Source: Pyrrhosoma nymphula (lineage: Eukaryota > Arthropoda > Insecta > Odonata > Coenagrionidae). From it: 64,000 nucleotides of DNA. The stretch spans positions 30,869,614-30,933,613 of the forward strand of contig OY754334.1 in assembly GCA_963573305.1 (NCBI GenBank). Direction: 5' to 3'. This document shows, in pieces, positions 45,307 through 57,300 of the stretch (within the stretch, counting starts at the first letter, position 1; each line of letters begins with the position of its first letter). The position numbers were made by a program, and so were the translations under genes. Below the pieces are notes generated by a model. That model worked only from the letters and a program-made list of their open reading frames with translations. It had not been told where the DNA came from and did not search any database.

Positions 45307-48300
45307 GTAGGTGTGCACTTTCCATGTTTTTTTAAATTTTTCACTTAGTGGAGAAGGTTAAAAAAAATACCTTGTGATAATAATAATAATGATAATAAAA
45401 TAAATTCAGTTTTCCGTTGTATACTATCTTTTTCGATATTTGCTTGATTGATTTCTACATGGAAATTGATTTGTAATGGTGCGGAAAAAAATTCAATATA
45501 AAGTATGAATTTATTTGTTTGCATTAAAATATCTTCATTGATTTACATTGTGCAAATGGCAGCTTTAATTTTCTTAATGAATTTGTTTTAATATTGATCC
45601 TGACAAGCCATGAACATTTAGCTTGAGAGTTATGTCTTTATTTACTTAGTTTCCTTGAAGCTTCTGTGTTTAAGTCTCTACATAACTAAACTGCCAGTGG
45701 CATTCAGATCTCTGACTGAAATACTGACGTTCAGTGTATTCCTTGCGTAGAATTTTTATTTAAAGCCGTTACAAAACGTATCTCTTGTTCTTATGGGGAT
45801 CAATGCTTCCATTTCAGAGCTCTGTGGTATTTCTTTAATGCATTTTATCGCTGTTCCCCAGTTCCTGAAGTCTTACATGTAGCACCTATAACTACCGCAT
45901 ATACTCGAGTATTTGTCGATAAGTTTCCTCCTTTTTATCGGTCGATGAAAACCTACCTTCACTTATAGCTGAGTCGCTAAATGAGGTGACTTTTTTCGGG
46001 GTCAATATTTCTCCGCATCGGCTGCATAAATCCGCTTGTATCTCTATTACTGATAAACCACGGAGACTATTCGCCGAGAAATGCGTTAGGTTTACGTTCT
46101 AAGTTTCGTAAGGACCTACCAATGACAAATGCACTTGGTACTTCCACTTTTCGATATTAACACATTCCATAAGTTTAATGGCATTGTACATAAAATATCA
46201 CATTACTAACCCAAAATACTAGGATATCCTGATAAGCTACGGGTGACGCTGGGGTCATTAATCTCCGTGAATATAGTGATCGATATGATGCGCATTTTTT
46301 TATTTGCCGTCGGTGAAAATGACTTTGAGAAAAATGACATTAAATATCCTGAATATTGAACTAAATAATGAAATGATACGAAAACATATCGACTTCTCTT
46401 CACGAAATCGCGAATCGCCTGGTTTCTATGCTTCCCGATACACCACGCACTCAGACGGTCAGCTGAATCAGTTATGAGTCACCGCCGTTGATGATGCCGT
46501 TTTATAATTTTATGTCAGAGTCCCGAATATTTGTGAATATTCCTCTCTTCCGGCAAATATTCAAATTTGACGGTGACGGTAGATTTTCTTTGACGTCAAA
46601 AAGGCAGCTTATTGGAGTCTGTATTGCTAAAAAAAGTCCGAAGAATCGCTAAAGTATTCTCCTTCTCATCTTAATTCGCTTTTTTTAGCCTCCTCGGCAG
46701 ATTTTAGGATATATGATCGTACACAAAATCACTCTACGGAGTTATAAATTCATTACAACATTTTTAATTTCCAGCTATGACCAATGTTTATAATATTTGT
46801 ATTTGTTATTCTATTATTCATTGTTCACCCTGTAATTATATTTATATGTTGGGTAAGCATTAAAAATTAATACATAAATAATTAAATTATAATGACAACA
46901 TTTTACACCACGAGTGTACATCACATCTCTCGTCACCGACCTATCGATTTTTCTCCAGCGCTACTAACTGTCGCGATGTCAACACTGCGGGTGCGATAGT
47001 CATGGCCGATGGTGCGGAAGACGATGATTCCCTCAATAAAGATGATGAAGATGACGCGACTGCTTCATCACGAACGCTGACCATCGCGTCGGAGAACGCT
47101 GTGGAGATCATCTACACGGGCGGTTTTGTAGCAGTTAAAGTTACAGTGTAGACTCTCGATTAACCGGGATCGGGTTAACTGGGATGCTCCCAAAAAGGAA
47201 ACGACGTCATTTGCTACCCGTAATTTTTTTCGTGTCTGATGTTTAATAAACACTCTTGTTTCCGAAAGTTCGTTAGATAGAATATTTACAGCCGGGTAAC
47301 GCTGTCTTAGCAAGTGAGCTGGGTTGACGAATAGTGCTTGCCCTTGAATTATAACGAATAAAATTACGCTCAATAGGCCTCACAGTGAAAAAAAATCACC
47401 ATAATGCTACGCGCAATGCCTAGTACATTTTTCGAGTTTAAAGTGAATTAATCGGGATTTCCAAGTATCCAGGAAAATTATTTCCCTTCCATCCAAGATA
47501 ATCTAGAGTGGACTGTATTATCGATATTTTTATTGAAAGGTTTTCTTTATTTTTTTTTATTTGTCTCTCCTGCCTTCAATATTTATCCTTGTGCCTCTAA
47601 TGGTTTAATTTTTTATTCGCGAAACAAGTAGGCAAAGCATTTTTTTCACCTCGACTTACAGTCAATTTTATTATTTTTTTAGTCAACATTTTCAGCCCAG
47701 AAATAGGACTTCGACTTATACTCGAAGATCTACGATGAATGCTTATCATTTTCTGTTACGTGAGAGACATACCATCGTCTTGTGCTGGGTATGGCATTTA
47801 TTATTGACACCTGTAAACAACGTTTTAAAGGTCTTTTTTTAGATGTGTGGAGAAGTCAGTCTATAGTCAAAGTTTTCTTTCTTACATATTTCCCCAGGCA
47901 TGAGGCGAGAGATATATTCCGCAATGCCACAAATGCATCCGAGCATGACGCGGTGATATTTGCGGGAAGTGGATGCACTGGCGCCATACACAAACTGATC
48001 CAGGCATTAGATCTGCCATCTTTGTTTCAAAATGCTGCCGCATCTGGGTGCACTGATGCCACATTGCCCGCAGTCATTGTGTTTGTGGGTCCGTGGGAGC
48101 ACCATTCAAATCTCCTACCTTGGAGGGAGCTAGGAGCAAAGGTAAGACATGAAGAGCATGAAAATCTGGGACTAAGAAAAACGTCAGTTCCAACATAATT
48201 ACCCTGAATCCAGACTCGACTCATTCATGAATGATCAGGTCAATAAGTCGTTTCCTGTTCAATGATTGAAAAGAAGGTATTTCCACATCTCTTAGGAATG

Positions 48301-51300
48301 GTTGTTGATAAATATGGAGTGGGATTGTTGTTCTGGTTCTGAAAAGACATGCTTTTGATTCTGAGAAAATTTGAAGAATTATACATATAGTTATTGTGTG
48401 ATCTTTACATCGATTGAGTTTAAATGTCTAATTTTATCATCCTTAGTGGCCCATTAAATAGCCCCCCCTTGCTCTACCATCGAGGCACTAAGCTGGCTTG
48501 GGACATTTAAGCCATTTGGTGTTATAATATGTCACTGCGGTCAGCACTGAGCAATGATTTCCTCAGCTCTGAAAAATGGCCAACCTCTTCTCCAAAGCTT
48601 TGGCATTCAGCTGAAAAGCTCCCAAGCAGTTCTCGAGCTGCTCTCCTTTGCCTGAATGTGCTGAATGATAAGGCTGAGGAGATTTTTCAAATTAGTGGAA
48701 CAAAAACCCGAGGCATTTTTAAATTTTTATTAAGTCCTCCCAGAGTCCATGATGCGATGAGATTGAGGGCATGTGGGAAAATAAGGATCTGTTATTGACA
48801 TTAGCTGTGGTTCAATTCAGCATTATTTCTCTGAGCTACCCTCATTAAAAAAAGTATGAGTAATTTTTAAAAAATATTGAAATATATAGTTTTTATGTAG
48901 AGAAGTCTTTTATTGAACTGAAAAAATTATGAAGTTACATTTCCGATTAAAAAATAACATTTTGTCCTTATTTTTAGAAAAAACTGTCTCATTGTAATAA
49001 TTTGGCTTATTTTCTGTGTGTGTTCATGAAATTTGTAGATAGTGCGTGTAGCAGAATCGAAAGAGGGCCACTTAGATCTTGATAACCTGGAGCAACAGCT
49101 GCAGGCACATCATGGACTGGGAAGGTGTCTCATTGGATGCTTTTCTGCTGCCTCAAACGTCACCGGCGTCGTTGCTGATGACGTTGCCACTACAATTCTT
49201 TTGCACCAGTATGGTGCCCTCGCGTTCTGGGACTATGCTGCTGCTGGTAATTTTTAGAAGTTGACTATATTTGCATGGAATCTGATTGTAAGATATGTCT
49301 ATTAAAATATGTACGAATGTGCAGTTTTGGATGAATTCTTAGTTGGAGTAAATATTTTGCCATATTTGTTGCTTTTGTACGAATTATTTAGTACATAATG
49401 TAAGTTTTGGGATTTAGATCATCTAAGTGCTGTAGCTGGAAATATTTTGGGTTATGCAAGTGAATATCTGTCTGTTATATACTTATGATTTTGTTCAGTA
49501 AGAAATATTACTTTGCGTAGTTCGACTGTGTATGTGATTTGCAACATTTCCAATGATAAACCTCCTAGTTAAATTTTTCCTTCTTGAAATTTTATCTGGA
49601 TAATATCAAAATTAATTTTTTTCTAGCTCCTTATGTCAAACTGGACATGAATCCAGTTATCCCAGGGGTCGAAGAAAGATCTGTTTATAAAGATGCTATG
49701 TTCTTCTCAGTCCATAAGTTCATTGGAGGAGTCCAGACACCAGGTATGAATGGATATGAAATCATTTCTCTCTGTGTTCAAATTGAGATATATGTCTGTC
49801 GAATATTAATTAGAGTACATATATCCATTATGATAGTGCCTTCCATAGCTTGAAACTATCCTAGAATTTTTAATTTATTGAGTGCTTAGTGAGAAGTCAT
49901 GTCAAAATCAGGGTTTAGAGGATATCCCAAGTTGTTATTGAAACTTGGTACATATCAATGATTTCTGTAAACATCATGCAACTTGCTTTGCTGGTGGGAC
50001 AAACCTGTTTCATTTTACATACTGATCTGTGTAGGTGCTCAGCATATATGTTTCTTTGAACAATATTTGCATAATCCTTCCCAGACAAAAAATGTCTGTC
50101 ACACTCTCATGGATAAAAGCTATAGCCTTAAATAGTATTCTATTTTATAAAAAGTGATATAGCTTCCATAAAAAACCTCCAGCTTAACTTCATGAAGGGC
50201 TGTTTCTGACCACTTCAGAACTCTTGTTGTATTTGATTTCTTTGGCTAATCAATATATCATATCGTAATTGATTTCTTTGGCTAATCAATATAATTATCA
50301 TAAAATTTCCTTTCTTTTTCAGGGGTCCTTATTGCAAAGAAGGCCTTGTTCAAAAATTCTGTTCCAAATGGGTGTGGTGGAGGATCAGTCTTCTTTGTCT
50401 CCAGGGACAGTCATCGCTATCTCAAGGTAAGAATCTCAGTTAACATAACCTATTATTATACCGCTATGTGCACTAAAACTTTGATAAGAGAGATACATAT
50501 TTATTCCTAAGGATTTATCTAGCCCATGTTGATACTTGTTTTGTGGTCTGTGCCCCTGGTTGTCTTCCAGCTGAACCATGAACAGCTCCGAACACAGCAT
50601 CTACAGCTCACTGGCTCTATGCATGAGCCTACAATAGGCTTGTCATATTGCATGCATGTTCAAAAGAGATAACCATCAGTTTACTAGGATCAATGGTATA
50701 TTGAAATTGTTACAACCAGTGATGGAAAGTAATTGATTGCAAGTAATCCAATTACCAGTAACAATTACATTTAGAGGGAGGCTTCTACCGTGGTGCTCTT
50801 GTCCCCTGTCTGCAAGTGGCGGGCAGGTTAAATGTGGGATGGCACAATGGACCCAAAGGGGTCTAAGTGCCAGGAGGACTCCATAAGGCTCTCTCCCACT
50901 CAAATAATCAATCAATAATCAAACAATTACATTTGACTTACTTTTACTTGTAATCGTTGTTTTTAAAATTATAATAGTAGGTGCTTGTAATCTACTTTTA
51001 AATTCCTATAGGCTTTGAATACTTGGAAAAGTTGTGGAAATTGAAAATGGGCCTGGAAAAGCCAAGGAAAATGAGAAATTATTGTGGAAATTTGCTTTCC
51101 CAAGTCAAAATTTGATTACTTTCAATATGAGTGAGGGGTGCCCTTTAAGGCACTGTCTTTTGGTGCGTGTACGTGAAATGGTATCACCTAATAGAGACCT
51201 ATATGATGAGATATAGTCTAGTGTAAAATTATGATTGCTCTGAAAATTGTCAATTTTCTAAATTTAAATATTTTTGTTTAAAACGTTTCTGCTGTCAGTG

Positions 51301-54300
51301 TTAGGCAATCAATTCTGATAGAAATGCATGCAATTGACAAAATTTGTGCATCTTAAATTTAAAAAAACCCTGATGGTGCATTTTTAATCCATCTTGGCAC
51401 AGAACCCATATGTTTCCATAAGATTAATGATTCCTCCAATACAGATTCATGCGTCTTATTTTGAAACTTAACTCCCTTATGTGGGAAGTTTCACTGTATG
51501 TATGTACTTATATTAGGGAGATTGGATTAGGAAGTAAAAAAACCATGTCAAAATTGCGTACCTCTCTACCTCATCACTTGTTAATGTTGATAATTCAGTG
51601 GTTCATAAAAGTATTTAGTTTGTTTTTTTTAATGTTCTTTTTGCTCATTTCAATCATTAGGACACAGAACTTAGGGAAGAAGGTGGAACGGGTGCTGTTG
51701 TGGAATCCATACGAGCTGGCCTCGTGATGCAGCTCAAGGAGTCAGTCACTTCAAGAGTGATTATGTCTCATGAGGAAAGAATCACAAGGTAAATTCATAA
51801 ACTCTTTAAGTACCTTCATCTTTTGTGTGGGATTGAAATGAAATTGACGACTCAAAACCTTCTCATTACGTAAAACAAAATTAAAAACTTCTGTCGTAAT
51901 TGAAATAAAATAATAATAAATAATGTAGCCAAAACATTTTACTAGCTTTGCATCAGTGTGAAAAATGATAAATTTAGGAAAAAAAGGGATACATATAAAC
52001 TTTGATATAATAGTTATTAGCTGAAATGTGCTGCATACATTTCTGGATACATGGGATATCGAAATGAGGAAGAAACTAAGGGTATTATATTTTTAATTCA
52101 ACTCAGATGAAATCAGTGGCAAAAAAATACAACCACCTCTTACTAAAGTTAACACTTTGAATCCTATGGACGTAAAGGTACATCCTCTAATTTTTTCGAG
52201 AAGGACGATGGACATACTGGGACGTCCATGGATTATCATCAATTGAACGGCAGCTGGACGTAAGGATATGGCTGCAGTCTTTCTGGTAGATGTACTTATG
52301 GCCACGCAGTGCCTAAATAATCCACTTGATATCATAGAAAGTCCAAAATTGAAGACAGACTTCTTTAACCTAGATTGAGGAGAGTCATCTTAAAAAAATC
52401 CATTAGGGCTCAAAAATCATCAGTTTTTCTTGGAGTGCCTCCAACTTAAATCCCAGCAATCAGAGTGTTAAGTAGCTTAAATCATACTCTTTCAAATTTC
52501 TGAAATGTAAATATGTCTGATGCATTGAAGTTTCAACACGTCTTGCCATTTGAATTGGTATCTCTTGATTCATAGCACTCAATTAATCTAGGTTTTATCC
52601 AATGTTGATAAGACAATATTATATATTTCATCTGCCCTCAGACGTCACAAGTACTAATTCTATGGAGCCTCAATAAATGGAATTATTAGAAGTACTTTTG
52701 CCAGTGCAAGATTGTTTTAACTGCTGCAATGGAGAGCTAAGGTTACATTGAAAATTGCCTGAGAAAAAAGGGTTTCCTGGAATTGGAATTGAACTGCAAA
52801 CCTGCTGTCTGAGTCAACGCACAGTCCATCATTCTGCCCAGGATTTCCATTTTTTTGTGAGGTCTATCTTGGAGGGCCTGTAATGGTTCACAACCGCTGG
52901 TTTCTATAAATCCTCCAACAATTACCTTTCATATCGGGAATGCATAGTGAATAGTCAGAATAATAATTTTCATCTTTTTATTCACTAATATGTTCGTGCA
53001 TTAAGGGGGAGGATGCAATGCCCAAAAATACATCTGCAGACCCCTAGGGTTTTAATCACCATGATTACATATGTACGTAGTAGATAAAAGAATTCTCTTT
53101 TCACCATTTGACACTTAAAAGGTGGGGGCAAAGAGACAAACACATTATTCTGAATTCAGTACCAATTATAATGAACAAAAATAAAAACTTTGTTTTAAAT
53201 AAAAAAAGTGACAAAGCAGTACTCTGTAATAGGGTTTGATGCAAAAACAACTAATGTATGCATCATGAATTGTCATTCACCTTTGAATTCAGTCATTTCG
53301 TGAAAATGTAGGTTCATTGGACAAATTTCATTGCAAGCGTTTGTAATTGCAATTGCTGAGGAGGATGTCATCTGTCTTCCTTTCAGTGATATCCGTTTGA
53401 TTTTCTAAAAGTTTCCTCTCTCCTGAATGTGCAACTTTTTCTCTCCTGGTTCCAGAATGTTCCTGGCACATGTAAGAACCATCCCAGAGCTGCACCTTCT
53501 TGGGCCGACCTACTCCGACAACACCCTCTCACGCTCTGCTTGCGGATCACCGTCTCCATGCATGTCGCCTGCGAGAGGGCGTCCAGCTTCCCCTTCCCCG
53601 TTCGTGCGCTCGTCAACGCCTCGACACCTACCCATCTTCTCGTTTGTCGTGAGACACCCCAGGGGCACCTTCCTCCACCACAACTTCATCTGTGCGGTGC
53701 TGAACGACGTCTTTGGCGTGCAGGCTAGAGGGGGATGCGCTTGTGCTGGACCGTATGCTCAAGACCTGTTGGGGATCGACGAGAAGCTGGCTGCTGAATA
53801 CGAAGGAGTGCTATTGGAAGACAGGTAAGGTATTCCCTCATGTTAACCATGAAACTACTCTAAGTCTCATTGTATTACTGTATTTTTACGTGCTTCAATG
53901 GCTAAGGCTATTTCGCTCTTACTGTCCACCACTTACCATCAGGGGTAATAGTACTCAGGTTGATTTGAACTTCTCTTCATTCGAGCCAAACCCAATAATG
54001 CTTAACTTTGGTGATATTGTGGAACCTAAGTTTCAGTTGTAGTAGAAACTTTTGTCCTGGAATCTTCTTGGATAATTTTCCCACCTACATCATTTTCATG
54101 TAAGTTATTGTCATTTTTTTCCATTAATTGAATCATTGCACCCTGTCTATAATGTTTCACCCTCCCTTGCAGCCGCCTTGATAGGACACATCTCCGGAGA
54201 CATGAAGAGAGTTCCACCTACGAGATGCTTCGTCCTGGCTTCACTCGTATCAGCCTTCCATATTTCATGTGCGAGGAAGAGGTGGCATTTATTCTGGAGG

Positions 54301-57300
54301 CAATGAAAATGGTCGCGACGGAAGGGTGGAAATTGTTACCTCAGTACATCCTTCGTCCAGAAACGGGAGAGTGGAGACACCATTCAAACATGGTTGGTGG
54401 ACAGTACATGTAATCATTGTCTTAAAAATTGAAATCATATGATAATTAGTTCTATGAAAGACCTCCGTTTGGTGAAAAGTTTTTAGAGTCATTGTTTTTT
54501 ATATAGGTTAAGTCTATGATGATAAAAATAAATGAATGCCTCAGATAGCTGGAACTGTCTACCATCTTTCTTTCAGGAGCAGTTTTGAAATTCTTAGAAG
54601 TAGCATCACATAACCCATAAATTATGAGGTCTATCATTGAAAAAAATTAAACTGGAGAATGGAAAAATCCTTCCATAATTTATGTTAATTGCTCCAATAT
54701 TTAAAAAAAATATTAATTGCTTGTGATTGTCCACTACTTTTTTTGTGAGAAACTTTTTAGACCCAAGTTCAGTGAGTTGGTGAAGTTATTTTCTGTGTTG
54801 AGTGTTACAAAAAAATATGAGCTTAATGAAAGAGGACAGATTGGAAAAGTAGTGCACTCATCAAGTTAGTTTTTTACCTTCCTTTTAATTTTCCTGACTA
54901 ATGTGTTTCAATTACCCATTGCAGGTTTTTAAAGACAGAAAGTGGATAAGCTCAATACGCTACACAGATGGAAAGATGAACCTTGGAGAACAAAGAGGAA
55001 GTAGTTCCATGTCATCCCTGCCTCAAGACTATGCTGATTGCCTCCAGACAGCTAGAGGCATCTTCAACAAAGCTAGGAAGGTGAGAATGTTTGTGGTTTT
55101 CATTTCTATTCATTTTCTCTTTATGAGTGACCCCTTTTAACATACGAGATAAAAGAGATTTTCTAGTGATGGTTCACTTTGGACGTGGTGAAGTACAAAA
55201 TATGATAAACCTGTCTTTTATCTTCTTGTAGGAAATTGAGTGGTATTGGTAGTATCCTAGTGTAACATGTTCGACGGCTAAGATAATTTCACACTTACTG
55301 TCCGTCACTAGCTGACAGGGGCAACAGTAATGAGAATGAATTGTAGGATCTTCCCCCCCAACTTTGAGTTAAGCAAAGCCAAATGATGCTCAAGTTGAAA
55401 GATTGAGTGGAAACCTTTGATTCCATCGTGGCAGAACAAACCTTCAAAAAATGAGGGAAAAAGTGCTGTTGATGAAAATGTACATCATGGAACTGCGTAA
55501 TTTTCAGGGTTTTGAAGCAAAAAACTGTTGAGGGTTGACTTCATTTACTATCACAACTGCTCATTCTCTGTGACAGTCTATTGGTTTAATATAATTGGCT
55601 TTTTTCATTATTTTATTGGGCATTCCTGTTTTCAAGTTTCCATCTCTTTCAAAATAGTTCTTTGATTTAGTTGTAACCTTTCATTTTCTCTTTTCTTTTG
55701 AAGCCAGTTTTCTCCAAAATGCTCTTGCTCAAAAGATCAAATTTCCAGTTTGGAATTCTATTATCATATATGTATGTGTAATTTCTGAACCATTGATTGA
55801 TTTTTTTCTAATTCATTCATTCACTCTTTCTTAATTCACATTCAATTTTTACGATTCAGTCCACAAGTTTTCAATATACATTCATTCACAAACCACTAAG
55901 GTTCATTGTGGACTGATATTCAAGCTTATACCTCTGGTAAAATCCACTGTATCAGACCTTGCATGAAGAAAAGCATACTTACCATTTGGGAAAAGAGGAA
56001 GGAAATACTGGAATTTAGCGATTGACTTGAAGATTTTACTAATAAAAATTCTCATGTTATTCTACAGATGGCCCAGAGGTATCCTTTGGCAGACCAGTCA
56101 ATCATGTTTGACGAGAAGACAGAGAAGTTGAGGTGGTTCATGCTGCCAAGTGAGGCCCAAGACTTGTTGCTGGCCAATTCTCAGAATGTGAAGACAGAGG
56201 TGCCGTTCGATCCTGCTGCATACATTGGCTCCCGTGGAAGCAGCAGCACTAGCATGTGTGAAGACCCTCCGATGCCCTCTCCCAGCCCCCCTAACTACCA
56301 CACAAATGGTTGGACAAGCACTCCCGATGGCCTCTCGTTCTCCCCTCCCAACATCCAGCACCAGCAACACCAGTCCCGGCTAACCTTTGCCGTGGGCTCC
56401 AGCGTTGACCCTTCCAACTTCTCCCCACCCATCCACTGCGGGGGTCACTTCCCCCTAGCCAGCTGGGGTCGCTGCTACAGCCACAACTCATTAATTTCGG
56501 GCAGCGGTGGCCCGTCTGCTCTCCCTCCCCTCTCCCCATCCTCGAGGGAGGCCAGTCCTTTGGGGCTGAACCACAGGCATCGACACTGCAGTTGTCGAAG
56601 CCAGCCCGAGTTCCGGTCGATAGACTTAGCATCCATGGCCCGTTTCAATGCAAGGAGGAGCATCACTGTCGACGACACAGACGGGGATCAGTCTCCGGCC
56701 AACTCTCTCATCTTGCTGAGCCAGGAGGCAAGTCAGGACGCTGTGGGATCAAGGGCGTCACCCGTGGGGGGTCAATGCTGTCCAAACATGAGGGTAGGAG
56801 GGGGCGTCACGGTCTCCCAGTCGACGGGCGAAGTGAGCACGCCCGAAGGGGACATACAGGCATATGTGGAGGAAATGACGAAAGAGTTGGCCACAGAGAT
56901 TAAGTCAGAAATACGGGAGGTCATCTCGCAGGTGGAGGACGTGCTGTCAGAGGGTAATGACATGGACATATCGATGAGCAATGCGATTGCAAGCTCATCC
57001 TCTATTGCTCAGCCACATTGCCACCCCTTGGGACAGAGCCCTGCCCAGGGCATGAACCCAGAAATGGTGGCGGAATACCTCATGGAGGTCTCGAGAGAGT
57101 TGGCGAGTGAAGTGAAATCTGAGATCCGGGAGGTTGTCAGTGTTGTGGATGGGATAATGTCTGAGAGTCCCCCTGACGATGGCAATGGGGAGCTGGATAA
57201 CGGGGTGATGTCACCTGTGCACATACCATCTCTAGCAATGGAAGAAGATGACAACATAGCTTCCAGTGATGAAAGTGAGAATACCGTGGTATGTAAGGTT

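Noticed and set aside
48529..48798. An extra exon in intron 2
   Set aside because: It has no family similarity that fits between exons 2 and 3, and exons 2 and 3 already join in phase and in family order without it.
53427..53728. Alternative reading frames overlapping exon 7 as separate genes
   Set aside because: They arise from the C-rich insertion in exon 7; only the frame that joins exons 6 and 8 carries conserved domain residues.
56098..57257. Long open frames antisense or out of frame to exon 10
   Set aside because: They are by-products of GC-rich coding sequence on the other strand or frame and have no motifs.
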